Assembly: GCF_003952465.1 (NCBI RefSeq)
Contig: NZ_CP034448.1
Location: 3,945,001-4,009,000 of the forward strand
Direction of reading: 5' to 3'
DNA length: 64,000 nucleotides
Source: Mesorhizobium sp. M1B.F.Ca.ET.045.04.1.1
GTDB lineage: Bacteria > Pseudomonadota > Alphaproteobacteria > Rhizobiales > Rhizobiaceae
Both the position numbers and the translations under genes were made by a program. This document shows, in pieces, positions 58,041 to 64,000 of the stretch (within the stretch, counting starts at the first letter, position 1; each line of letters starts with the position of its first letter). The notes under the pieces were generated by a model, which did no database searches, had not been told where the DNA came from, and worked only from the letters and a program-made list of their open reading frames with translations.

Positions 58041-58054
58041 GGCCACTATCGGCC
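58041..58054 (-). promoter_or_regulatory. Leader hairpin H10
   Basis: GGCCG-AUAG-UGGCC, 19 nt before ATG 58021, AAGGG between. Confidence 0.7.
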
Positions 58055-58135
58055 ATGAAAGACCGCACAAGGCGCGCGGGTTTTCAAAGCGGATAGGGAA
58101 GCCGGCGCGGCCATGAGACCGCGCCAGCGGTCGCG

Positions 58136-58363
58136 CTAGGCGCGGATAACGCCACAATCCATGCCGCCGACAAATCGGCCGCCTGGGAAGATTCGCCAAT
58201 TGGGCGCCAGGTGAAAGACGCGCGGCCGATCTAACGCGATAGCGCAGCGAATGGCGCGGGCTTCCTTCGGCCCAATGGTGGCGGAAGATAGCCAAACGGC
58301 GTCGAATGCGTCGCGCATTGCTTCGCGCGCGGCGTCGAGCTCTTTTCGGTTGCCAATCTGCAT
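58136..58363 (-). CDS. Hypothetical small phage protein
   Basis: 75 aa from ATG 58363 (TAATG overlap). Sequence (NRKELDAAREAMRDAFDAVWLSSATIGPKEARAIRCAIALDRPRV...) helical then beta. Unknown. Confidence 0.55.
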   Translation of the reverse strand: MQIGNRKELDAAREAMRDAFDAVWLSSATIGPKEARAIRCAIALDRPRVFHLAPNWRIFPGGRFVGGMDCGVIRA

Positions 58364-58575
58364 TAGAGTCCGCTCCTCCCATATTCGCGCGGCGTCGGCT
58401 CTTTCTCCCATGAGGCGCGCGCATAGTCGGGCAATTCGCGCCAATCCTTGCGCGGGCTTTGATCGGCATAGCGCGGGCAACGCCGGCAATCCTCCTCATA
58501 GGCCAATTGTCCGGCCGTCGGCGGCCGTTCCATTGCCGATCCGCCATGGTCCTTTGTGTCATGTTCGAAAATCAT
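58363..58575 (-). CDS. Small Cys-containing protein
   Basis: 70 aa from ATG 58575 with GAAGGA upstream. CRRCPRYA in the middle is a CxxC knuckle. An ATG at 58611 in frame would extend it but lacks an SD. Unknown. Confidence 0.55.
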   Translation of the reverse strand: MIFEHDTKDHGGSAMERPPTAGQLAYEEDCRRCPRYADQSPRKDWRELPDYARASWEKEPTPREYGRSGL

Positions 58576-58588
58576 CGTCGCGATTCCT

Positions 58589-58783
58589 TCAAATGCGGTT
58601 TGCGGTAACGCCATATTGAGCGGCCAAGCGCTCGGCGGCCTTTTTGGCGGCCGCTTCCGTTCGCTTGAATTCTTCGGACAAGATGCGGCCGAAGTCCCGG
58701 CCGGCCGGCGGCGCCTGCCAGGCGCGAACTCGCCAAGCGCGTTTGTGTCCCCAATAGGAATAGGAAACGTCAATCTTGCTCAT
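58589..58783 (-). CDS. Hypothetical small protein
   Basis: 64 aa from ATG 58783 with AAAGGAAA upstream. Starts with beta strands (SKIDVSYSYWGHKRAWRVRAW), ends in a helix (EFKRTEAAAKKAAERLAAQYGV). Recurrent in alphaproteobacterial phages by my reading; unknown role. Confidence 0.6.
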   Translation of the reverse strand: MSKIDVSYSYWGHKRAWRVRAWQAPPAGRDFGRILSEEFKRTEAAAKKAAERLAAQYGVTANRI

Positions 58784-58796
58784 GTTCTGTTTTCCT

Positions 58797-59021
58797 TTAG
58801 CGGTCGTTTGGTTCATTGGGATAGATTGCGGCGAAGCGGTCGCGATCCATTCGGCAGAGTTTCGTCTTGAGCGCTTCGCGCGTGTCAAAAGCCCGGTCCC
58901 ATTCGCATTTGATGACGGGACGGAAGAAACGCGGATTGTCTAGCTTTGCGTCCCATGCTTTCAACCGGCGCTCGGCAAGCGCGCATTGCCTTGCCAGTGT
59001 ATCGAATGCGGCCGCGCTCAT
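58797..59021 (-). CDS. Hypothetical small basic protein
   Basis: 74 aa from ATG 59021 (ATGA overlap). Helical, Arg/Lys-rich (ALAERRLKAWDAKLDNPRFF...AFDTREALKTKLCRMDRDRF). Unknown. Confidence 0.55.
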   Translation of the reverse strand: MSAAAFDTLARQCALAERRLKAWDAKLDNPRFFRPVIKCEWDRAFDTREALKTKLCRMDRDRFAAIYPNEPNDR

Positions 59022-59215
59022 GTGTTGAACCAATCATAACGGCGCGCCTCTTTCGCCTTGCGCTCGGCGCGCCGGTCGCGGCCGTCCTGGCGCTTTGCGA
59101 ATGGCTTGCCGTGCCGAACCTTGCGCGCCTCATGTTGCGCGAAAAATGCGTCCAGATCGGCGGCAGTGATCGTTTCCAGATCGGCGCGCGCGGCGGCGTC
59201 AAGCGGCTTATTCAT
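59018..59215 (-). CDS. Hypothetical small basic protein
   Basis: 65 aa, helical and highly charged (DLETITAADLDAFFAQHEARKVRHGKPF...RDRRAERKAKEARRYDW). Hairpin and GGGAG upstream. Heads the run down to 58136. Confidence 0.6.
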   Translation of the reverse strand: MNKPLDAAARADLETITAADLDAFFAQHEARKVRHGKPFAKRQDGRDRRAERKAKEARRYDWFNT

Positions 59216-59233
59216 TTTCAGACTCCCATGATT

Positions 59234-59245
59234 GCCACAATTGGC
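59234..59245 (-). promoter_or_regulatory. Leader hairpin H11
   Basis: GCCA-AUUG-UGGC, 18 nt before ATG 59215, GGGAG between. Confidence 0.75.
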
Positions 59246-59263
59246 GGTTTGCAGTTTCCGGAT

Positions 59264-59407
59264 TTAGAGTAGCCAGCCATTGCCGCTTGTGGCGGCATGG
59301 CGAAAGATAGAGCTTGGCGTGTAGAATTCAGCGTCGAACCATAGAACGGCCGTTTCGCCTTCCTTGACGAAAATCCATCCTCCGAAAACTCCAGTTTTGC
59401 GCGGCTT
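59264..59407 (-). pseudogene. Coding-like continuation after an in-frame TGA
   Basis: Directly after the TGA of the 58-aa gene, the same frame continues for 47 codons (KTGVFGGWIFVKEGETAVLW, FDAEFYTPSSIFRHAATSGNGWLL) to TAA. It reads like a real beta-domain, yet has no start codon of its own. Either the TGA is a recent mutation that split a 106-aa gene, or there is read-through. Other frames here are less convincing. Confidence 0.5.
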
Positions 59408-59584
59408 TCAATATGCCGCCATGTTTCCGAGATTGGCCAGTTTGGCGCGATAGTCGCGGCGCGCCAGGTCGGCGCATAGGTCACGCAATCGAGACTGAAG
59501 CGCGCGCTTGCGCGCCGAATCTGTTTCGGCCTTGATTGCTTTCTGCAGCCGCTTGACGCGCGCGGCGGAATCCTGGTTTGGCAT
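59408..59584 (-). CDS. Small helical protein
   Basis: 58 aa from ATG 59584 with AAAAGGAAAA upstream. Basic helices (RVKRLQKAIKAETDSARKRALQSRLRDLCADLARRDYRAK). Follows the 65-aa gene without a hairpin of its own. Its frame continues after the stop (see 59264-59407). Confidence 0.6.
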   Translation of the reverse strand: MPNQDSAARVKRLQKAIKAETDSARKRALQSRLRDLCADLARRDYRAKLANLGNMAAY

Positions 59585-59615
59585 GGTCGTTTTCCTTTTT
59601 GTTTCTGCCGATTTG

Positions 59616-59813
59616 CTAGCCGACGAAAATCGAAGTCGCGGCGCATTTGCGGGCAAGTCTGCTTGCCTCTGTTTTGGCGCCGTCAAATGTGCGAAAGAAC
59701 TGGACGTAGCAATCGTCGCTTGAATTCCAAACCGCATAAGCGCTATCGCTTGGGATTGAGTCCGATTGAAAATGCGGCATGGCTTTTTCGGTTTTGCCGT
59801 AAAAGATTATCAT
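59616..59813 (-). CDS. Hypothetical small protein
   Basis: 65 aa from ATG 59813 with AAGGAAA upstream. Sequence (MIIFYGKTEKAMPHFQ...CYVQFFRTFDGAKTEASRLAR) alpha/beta. Unknown. Confidence 0.6.
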   Translation of the reverse strand: MIIFYGKTEKAMPHFQSDSIPSDSAYAVWNSSDDCYVQFFRTFDGAKTEASRLARKCAATSIFVG

Positions 59814-59832
59814 GGTTCGTTTCCTTTTCTTC

Positions 59833-59844
59833 GCCACCATTGGC
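59833..59844 (-). promoter_or_regulatory. Leader hairpin H12
   Basis: GCCA-AUGG-UGGC, 19 nt before ATG 59813. Confidence 0.7.
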
Positions 59845-59895
59845 TTAGGCTAGTCGCCATCCTATCGGCGCAACGGCGCGCCGATATGAAAGCGA

Positions 59896-60102
59896 TTAGT
59901 CACGCTCAAAGAATCCATCAACGCAAACGTAATTGCGCCATGCGGCCGCACCGCGCCGAACCGAAATCGCCGACTCTTCCGGATAACTCCAGCCGGTTCG
60001 GTTTTCATGCTCGACTAGATAGCGATCCAGCGCCGCGCCATGCGTTGCGGCTTGAACGGTAGCGCTCGGCGCGAAAGTCGATTGGACTTGATATTGTGCC
60101 AT
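59896..60102 (-). CDS. Hypothetical small protein
   Basis: 68 aa. Pattern MAQYQVQSTFAPSATVQAAT then ALDRYLVEHENRTGWSYPEE suggests a small beta/alpha domain. Twelve bases after the 70-aa gene; GGAG seven bases before the ATG. Unknown. Confidence 0.6.
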   Translation of the reverse strand: MAQYQVQSTFAPSATVQAATHGAALDRYLVEHENRTGWSYPEESAISVRRGAAAWRNYVCVDGFFERD

Positions 60103-60114
60103 GGTAGCCGCTCC

Positions 60115-60327
60115 TCAAATCAGCCGATAGCGGCGCGCAAGGCGATGGCAATGGCGCGCATGACGGATTGCCTTCGAGGCGCCGCCGACATAGCAAATCG
60201 CTTCAGCTGCCGCGAAATCGTCGCCGATCATTCGGGCATTGATTGCCGATACCGCTTCGCCGACGGAAAAGCCCGCAAGCCGCAATGCTGCCATGAGGCG
60301 CGGGAATCTGGACGCAATCTCAAACAT
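60115..60327 (-). CDS. Hypothetical small helical protein
   Basis: 70 aa, helical (FEIASRFPRLMAALRLAGFSVGEAVSAINARMIGDDFAAAEAI), basic end with HARHCHRLARR. AGGAGATTG and hairpin upstream. Unknown. Confidence 0.6.
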   Translation of the reverse strand: MFEIASRFPRLMAALRLAGFSVGEAVSAINARMIGDDFAAAEAICYVGGASKAIRHARHCHRLARRYRLI

Positions 60328-60346
60328 GGTTCAATCTCCTATTGTC

Positions 60347-60360
60347 GCGCACAATCGCGC
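60347..60360 (-). promoter_or_regulatory. Leader hairpin H13
   Basis: GCGCG-AUUG-UGCGC, stem GCGC/GCGC plus a G-U pair, 19 nt before ATG 60327. The stem differs from the common GCC/GGC form yet still pairs. Confidence 0.75.
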
Positions 60361-60371
60361 TCGGGTTCGGG

Positions 60372-60923
60372 TTAGGCGAAGAAATCGGCCGCTTTGGCAA
60401 TCGCCCATGCATCATTCCAAAGCTCTAGATCGGCGGCATGATCCGGATTTTCCATGAAAGCCGGTTCGCGGCCGAATGTGGCTTTGAAGGCTTCAAGCAT
60501 GATCATGTTCGCGTCGAAATAGTCGTGGGAGTGGCACACTCCGGAGTTTTCCGGTTCGGCCTTGTTTGCATCGCACATTTCGCGGAATTGGAACGGCCGA
60601 AGCTCGGCTTGCACCAATTCGCCGAAGGCGCGCGCAAGCTTGATTTTGTCGCCGATTGTCGCGACCGATATTGGCAACGGCGCTGCAGCGTTGACTGCTC
60701 TATAGAAATCGAACATTTCACGCTCGAGCGGCGCAAGCTCGGCATTCTCGAATTGCTGATTTTCGATGACGAGATAGAAGCCCGTTGCGGTGCGTTCTAT
60801 CACGAATCCATCCAGATAGACGAAACCGGCCCGTTTGCCGTCGGTCGGATAATCGCCATTGGTAGCGGCTTCCACGTCGTCAACCTCGCGCCGCGAAGCT
60901 TGGAATTGCTCAAACGTCGTCAT
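60372..60923 (-). CDS. Hypothetical phage protein
   Basis: 183 aa from ATG 60923 with AAGGG upstream. Mixed alpha/beta (RAGFVYLDGFVIERTATGFYLVIENQQFENAELAPLEREMFDFYRAV), with an acidic end. The largest unknown in this part of the block. Not recognised. Confidence 0.65.
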   Translation of the reverse strand: MTTFEQFQASRREVDDVEAATNGDYPTDGKRAGFVYLDGFVIERTATGFYLVIENQQFENAELAPLEREMFDFYRAVNAAAPLPISVATIGDKIKLARAFGELVQAELRPFQFREMCDANKAEPENSGVCHSHDYFDANMIMLEAFKATFGREPAFMENPDHAADLELWNDAWAIAKAADFFA

Positions 60924-60944
60924 GGTCCTATTCCCTTCAGATCG

Positions 60945-60958
60945 GCCGCTTAGGCGGC
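60945..60958 (-). promoter_or_regulatory. Leader hairpin H14 (CUAA loop)
   Basis: GCCGC-CUAA-GCGGC, 21 nt before ATG 60923. The loop includes the stop codon of the upstream gene, so the ribosome finishing that gene must open the stem. Confidence 0.55.
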
Positions 60959-61219
60959 AAGCTTCAGATTGCCGAAGGCGGCAACGCCATTGCAAGAGAC
61001 TTCGTGCAAGCGGCCGTCAAATCCGCCCATGAGGAGGGTTTCGGCGCAATGCGCCGACACTTCGCGCGCCTCGACATGGCAGAGCTTGGCCGCGCCAATG
61101 GAACGGCGCATAGCTTCGGCGCTGGCGAAAGCATACACTGCCGGCTTGCCGCCCCATGCGATGACTGCAAATGCCGAAGGCGAAACGGTTTCGTTTTTCC
61201 AGTTGAGGAGCGTTCTCAT
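60950..61219 (-). CDS. Hypothetical small protein
   Basis: 89 aa, ATGA overlap with the next gene upstream. Sequence NETVSPSAFAVIAWGGKPAVYAFASAEAMRRSIGAAKLCHVEA alpha/beta. Ends GNLKLAA. Unknown. Confidence 0.6.
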   Translation of the reverse strand: MRTLLNWKNETVSPSAFAVIAWGGKPAVYAFASAEAMRRSIGAAKLCHVEAREVSAHCAETLLMGGFDGRLHEVSCNGVAAFGNLKLAA

Positions 61220-61404
61220 TTGCTCGACTCCAATTCACAAACGCGCGGCGCTTTGGCAAGCGCGGCGGCAAGGTCGTTAGGAATGTCAGACGGCAGATCG
61301 GCGGCAATGGCCGCGACGCAATCGTCTGCAGTCAATCCCTTGTCGACGACAAAGGAATGAGACTGCCCGTGCATCATGAGATAGACGACTAGAGCGTATT
61401 TCAT
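61216..61404 (-). CDS. Small protein with signal-like start
   Basis: 62 aa. N-terminus MKYALVVYLMMHGQSHSFVV then GLTADDCVAAIAADLP. GAGGAG precedes the ATG. Perhaps exported, but the hydrophobic stretch is short. Unknown. Confidence 0.6.
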   Translation of the reverse strand: MKYALVVYLMMHGQSHSFVVDKGLTADDCVAAIAADLPSDIPNDLAAALAKAPRVCELESSK

Positions 61405-61416
61405 GGCGCTTGCTCC

Positions 61417-61743
61417 TCAAACCGGCTTGCGAGTCAGACAGAACGAAACGCAAAGCCGACCTAGCCGGATGAACGTCAGGCCGCCGACCTTGCGCATGGA
61501 AACGTTGAAGAGCGGCGCGCGCTTGCCGTGCAACGTGCCAACATGGTTGCGCGTGCCATTGGTGCGCACCGCATAGATTTCAATGCGGCGAATGTCGGCA
61601 CGCTTGGCAATGATATTCCGAAGCAGGACGACGGGCGCTACATAACCCGCGCGCCGAAGCGTTGCGGTGCGGCCATTAACATGGGTCACAACCAAATCAT
61701 GCGCATACGTTGCGGTTAGGGCAGGGTAGGTATGAGCGTTCAT
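61417..61743 (-). CDS. Hypothetical basic protein, first gene of the second leftward block
   Basis: 108 aa. Starts MNAHTYPALTATYAHDLVV, as does the second clamp (MNAHTNF), then GRTATLRRAGYVAPVVLLRN and a beta-rich C-terminus (GGLTFIRLGRLCVSFCL). TGGAG and hairpin upstream, and a repressor operator 80 bp away. Unknown. Confidence 0.65.
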   Translation of the reverse strand: MNAHTYPALTATYAHDLVVTHVNGRTATLRRAGYVAPVVLLRNIIAKRADIRRIEIYAVRTNGTRNHVGTLHGKRAPLFNVSMRKVGGLTFIRLGRLCVSFCLTRKPV

Positions 61744-61764
61744 TTCGTTTCAAGCTCCAATGTC

Positions 61765-61778
61765 AGTCACAATCGACT
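61765..61778 (-). promoter_or_regulatory. Leader hairpin H15
   Basis: AGUCG-AUUG-UGACU: stem AGUC/GACU plus a G-U pair, 21 nt before ATG 61743. A third distinct stem sequence with the same loop. Confidence 0.75.
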
Positions 61779-61808
61779 AAGCGTCACCTTGCCTATGCGC
61801 GCGCCCAT

Positions 61809-61838
61809 TGTCAATAGAATAAATGCATATCGCATATC
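61809..61838. promoter_or_regulatory. Operator site 4 and leftward promoter region
   Basis: AAATGCATATCGCATATC (61821-61838) carries the operator core. A perfect leftward TTGACA lies beside it (61814-61809 read on the minus strand) but the -10 about 17 bp on (CAAGGT) is poor, so an activator or alternative sigma factor may be needed. Between here and 62248 no convincing gene is seen; short open frames exist on both strands, and a G-rich stretch lies at 62081-62099. Confidence 0.5.
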
Positions 61839-62248
61839 TATTCCCTATGCCGCACCGCTTGCCTTGCTCGGCTAGGCCGGCGGCACAGTGCGCCAGGTAG
61901 CACGTCCAGCGCACAAGCTCGGCGCCGTCGTCGCGCCTAACGCTTTTCGCTCCTCCTCCTCGATCAATCGTTGCACCGCGCACCGCACCGCATGGCGCGC
62001 CGTCGTCGCGCTCGGCTTGGCCGTGCTTGTCGCCGCGCCGTCGGCGCTTGAGCCTCGACCTGGCCGGCCGCCGGCGTCTCGAGGGGTAGGGGGGTCCGCT
62101 TAAACCCTCGCGCGCGCGGAGGGCGGACCGAGCTGGCAGCCAAATTCGCGAGACTCCACCGAAAGAATTTTTGCCCGAGCGAACAAAATTCTTGGCGGCC
62201 GGGGGCGCTGAGGCCCATATCTGCCAAGGCGTAGAGGGATTTTTGACT

Positions 62249-62659
62249 GTGAATAAAAACAGCCGGCCACCGCGGTTCAAGCTCTTCCAGGCGCCGGCGG
62301 CGATCGCCATCCAGAAGATGAACAAGACCGGGAATTACCGCGGCTCGCCTCGAGATCGAGGATATGACGCCAAGTGGGATCGGCTCTCGATCGCGTTCCG
62401 CAAGCGCCATCCATGCTGCCTTTGGTGTGAGCAGATCGATCGGGATACGCTGACAGATCTCGTCGACCATATCATCCCGGTCGTTGATCGGCCGGATCTC
62501 AAACATACCTGGTCGAATCTCATGGCGCTGTGCCGGCATCACCATGCGCAAAAGGGCGTGATGGAGGTCTATGCGCGGGAAAATGGACTGCTCGGCATGC
62601 TGCCGGAGTGGTGTCGAGATCCGGAAAAGCGGCCTTTTCAGTTTCGGCCAGTCGCGTAA
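62249..62659 (+). CDS. HNH endonuclease
   Basis: 136 aa from GTG 62249 with AGAGGG upstream. RPPRFKLFQAPA start, then YDAKWDRLSIAFRKRHPCCLWCEQ...LVDHIIPVVDRPDLKHTWSNLMALCRHHHAQKG: a classic phage HNH domain with the CxxC zinc pair. In HK97-type phages such nucleases sit near cos and terminase and help packaging; terminase would lie to the right of this window. Confidence 0.9.
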   Translation: MNKNSRPPRFKLFQAPAAIAIQKMNKTGNYRGSPRDRGYDAKWDRLSIAFRKRHPCCLWCEQIDRDTLTDLVDHIIPVVDRPDLKHTWSNLMALCRHHHAQKGVMEVYARENGLLGMLPEWCRDPEKRPFQFRPVA

Positions 62660-62665
62660 AATAAA

Positions 62666-62687
62666 ATGTGAAATGCATATTGCATAT
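62666..62687. promoter_or_regulatory. Operator site 5
   Basis: ATGTGAAATGCATATTGCATAT retains both arms of the repressor palindrome. It lies before the HTH gene and overlaps a TATATT (62685-62690) that may be a -10 for rightward transcription. Confidence 0.65.
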
Positions 62688-62703
62688 ATTCTTTGATCGG
62701 CGT

Positions 62704-62729
62704 ATTAGTGTCCGCCTGTGAACACTAAT
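62704..62729. promoter_or_regulatory. Second inverted repeat upstream of HTH gene
   Basis: ATTAGTGT and ACACTAAT form a perfect 8-bp inverted repeat with a 10-bp spacer. Could be the site for the HTH protein at 62797 or a second regulator. Confidence 0.55.
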
Positions 62730-62796
62730 GCCCTAGCGGTTGGATATTCATTCATTGAACAAAACCCGGTCTAACGCCGCTGTCGAGCCAGTTTCG

Positions 62797-62997
62797 ATGT
62801 CTGCGGCCGAGTTCAAGCGATGGCTTTCGGCCATGAACTACACCGGGCGCGCAGCCGCGAAGGCTTTGGGTGTGAGTGTCGGGTCGGTGGTGAACTATCA
62901 GCGCGAAGGAGCTCCGCCATCGATCCGGGCGATGTGCCGGGCGCTGTATCCGAACCAGATGGAAGCGGTATTCCCTTGGGAGAGCAGGGCAGTGTGA
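62797..62997 (+). CDS. Helix-turn-helix protein
   Basis: 66 aa from ATG 62797; the frame is open back to TTG 62740. Sequence SAAEFKRWLSAMNYTGRAAAKALGVSVGSVVNYQREGAPPSIRAMCRAL is a Cro/XRE-like HTH. It sits directly after an operator and an inverted repeat and may regulate the following genes. Confidence 0.75.
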   Translation: MSAAEFKRWLSAMNYTGRAAAKALGVSVGSVVNYQREGAPPSIRAMCRALYPNQMEAVFPWESRAV

Positions 62998-63149
62998 TGA
63001 CCCATCCCCGCTACTACCGCACGACCGTCGGCCAGGATCACATCCCCGACCATTGGCGCTGGCTCGACAAGGCCATTCTGTGGGCGCTGATCGCCCTTGG
63101 TGTGGGCATTGATGTAGCCACGCTGATCTCGCTCGGCGTGTTCGCTTAG
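62997..63149 (+). CDS. Small single-pass membrane protein
   Basis: 50 aa, TGATG overlap. A polar start (THPRYYRTTVGQDHIPDHW) and one TM segment (AILWALIALGVGIDVATLISLGV). Unknown; could be a holin-type protein but one TM alone does not show this. Confidence 0.6.
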   Translation: MTHPRYYRTTVGQDHIPDHWRWLDKAILWALIALGVGIDVATLISLGVFA

Positions 63150-63160
63150 AGGAGAACGCA

Positions 63161-63415
63161 ATGCAGACCGAAGCCGAAAAGCTGAAGACCGAGCTCGAGC
63201 GTCGCGCGATCCGCGAGCGCATCGCTCGAGACAATCCTGATGTGCCATTGTGGTGGATCAACGAGGAATCCGCGCTCGGCAAGACATTCGCCATGCGCGA
63301 GAGCGTCAGCGATATCGTCGAATACGTCCAGCGGACGCCGATGCTAATCACTGACGATCCCGTCGATGAATACGACGTCGAATGCGGCCTGCATTGTGCT
63401 TTGGAGGTGGAGTGA
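63161..63415 (+). CDS. Hypothetical phage protein
   Basis: 84 aa, AGAGGAGAA upstream. Charged helix (AEKLKTELERRAIRERIARDNPDVPLWW) and an acidic end. Unknown. Confidence 0.65.
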   Translation: MQTEAEKLKTELERRAIRERIARDNPDVPLWWINEESALGKTFAMRESVSDIVEYVQRTPMLITDDPVDEYDVECGLHCALEVE

Positions 63416-63546
63416 TGACGGAAGAGGCGGCAAGCGCGCTCCTTTTCGATGCGGCGATATACGCCGCATGCATCGGAATTGTGATGGCCGGGGTGGCGGT
63501 CGGTATCGCGCTGATCAGAGCGGCATGGAAGGGGGGGATCAAGTGA
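63415..63546 (+). CDS. Small membrane protein
   Basis: 43 aa, TGATG overlap at the start and GTGA at the end. One TM segment (AAIYAACIGIVMAGVAVGIALI) and a basic tail (AAWKGGIK). Confidence 0.6.
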   Translation: MTEEAASALLFDAAIYAACIGIVMAGVAVGIALIRAAWKGGIK

Positions 63547-63704
63547 AGAGATCGGCACGATACACTATCATTTCCACAATCACCACAGCTGTCGCCATCA
63601 TCTCCATCTTGGCAGGTGGGTCCGAATTAAGGGCTGGGGTGCTGTTGGTGATCGGCGTCATATGCATCGCGGCTGCGGAAATTCTGGAGGTTCTCGGCCA
63701 ATGA
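63543..63704 (+). CDS. Small membrane protein with two TM segments
   Basis: 53 aa from GTG 63543. Two hydrophobic segments (TIISTITTAVAIISILAG and GVLLVIGVICIAAAEIL) separated by a short loop, N-terminal KRSAR. Holin-like in layout; no direct evidence. Ends in an ATGA overlap with the next gene. Confidence 0.6.
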   Translation: MKRSARYTIISTITTAVAIISILAGGSELRAGVLLVIGVICIAAAEILEVLGQ

Positions 63705-64000
63705 CCTGCGTGGTCGGACTGATCGACAATGGCAAGGTCTACATCGGCGCCGACAGTGCGGCCAGCGCCGGCGAGAACATTGAAATCCGAACCAATCGGA
63801 AGGTGTTCAGGAATGGTGTCTATGTCATCGGCTTCACCGGATCCTACCGAGTCGGCCAGCTGATGCAATATACGGCGCTGGCCAAGCCGACTGGAAAGGA
63901 TGTGTTGCAGCATCTCGTCCTGAATGTCGTCGACAAATTGAAGGAACTCTCGGGCAAGGATATCGACGAACTGCTCATCGGGCACGGCGGCCGTCTGTTC
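63701..64000 (+). CDS. Proteasome-beta/HslV-like Ntn-hydrolase (partial, runs off the window)
   Basis: 100 codons visible. MTCVVGLIDNGKVYIGADSAAS matches the start of Ntn-hydrolases of the proteasome/HslV group with Thr2 as the likely nucleophile after removal of Met and the conserved GxDS region; then RKVFRNGVYVIGFTGSYRVGQLM. Phage relatives occur near structural genes; a protease role in particle maturation or in host interaction is possible. Confidence 0.82.
   Translation, partial: MTCVVGLIDNGKVYIGADSAASAGENIEIRTNRKVFRNGVYVIGFTGSYRVGQLMQYTALAKPTGKDVLQHLVLNVVDKLKELSGKDIDELLIGHGGRLF

Noticed and set aside
49206..61778. CRISPR-like array
   Set aside because: The repeats are short covarying hairpins at gene starts, not identical direct repeats with uniform spacers, and there are no cas genes.

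Overview
The window is a stretch of alphaproteobacterial chromosome, most like Mesorhizobium or a close Rhizobiales relative, carrying most of a temperate phage genome. The assignment rests on the high GC content, a GcrA-type regulator, the bacterial type A RNase P RNA and a palindromic intergenic repeat common in rhizobial genomes. Bases 1-5059 are host: a TerB/DnaJ co-chaperone, an AmpD-type amidase, a lytic transglycosylase, rnpB, a parDE locus whose parE is frameshifted, the repeat, and a cystathionine-lyase-family gene. The prophage begins at the integrase (5060-6289, minus strand) and runs off the right end, so neither its right end nor its head and tail genes are visible.

The prophage has four transcription blocks. 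(1) A leftward early operon (26045 down to 5060), nearly all start/stop overlaps, encodes recombination and DNA metabolism: RecE-like exonuclease, RecT, SSB, a sliding clamp, a DnaQ-type exonuclease, an SbcC-like ATPase, a HerA-like ATPase, a Dda-like helicase, a ProQ/FinO RNA chaperone, excisionase-like protein and integrase. (2) An immunity block (26.1-27.8 kb) has a small XRE repressor, a Cro-like gene and paired promoters sharing one palindromic operator. (3) A rightward block (27.8-48.6 kb) starts with a membrane cassette (TerB, TAXI binding protein, TolQ/ExbB-like channel, ExbD-like protein). It continues with replication and regulation genes: MT-A70, DNA adenine and cytosine methyltransferases, HU, RuvC-like nuclease, GcrA, two sigma factors, SNF2 helicase, a DnaA domain IV protein, ParB-like protein, primase and DnaB helicase. 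(4) A second leftward block (61.7 down to 48.6 kb) holds about 30 small, mostly unknown genes, a second sliding clamp and a large methyltransferase. From 62.2 kb rightward genes resume (HNH nuclease, HTH protein, small membrane proteins, a proteasome-like Ntn-hydrolase).

The strongest new observation is in block 4. Fifteen translation units carry a short hairpin at a nearly fixed distance (16-22 nt) upstream of the start codon, with the Shine-Dalgarno sequence between. Stem sequences differ with compensating changes, while 12 of 15 loops fit A-N-N-G. This looks like an RNA element defining a post-transcriptional regulon. The same phage encodes a ProQ/FinO RNA chaperone and a likely structured non-coding RNA beside its immunity region, so its control may be unusually RNA-based. 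Five copies of the repressor palindrome sit at every strand switch (26.2, 27.5, 61.8, 62.7 kb), suggesting one repressor silences the blocks together.
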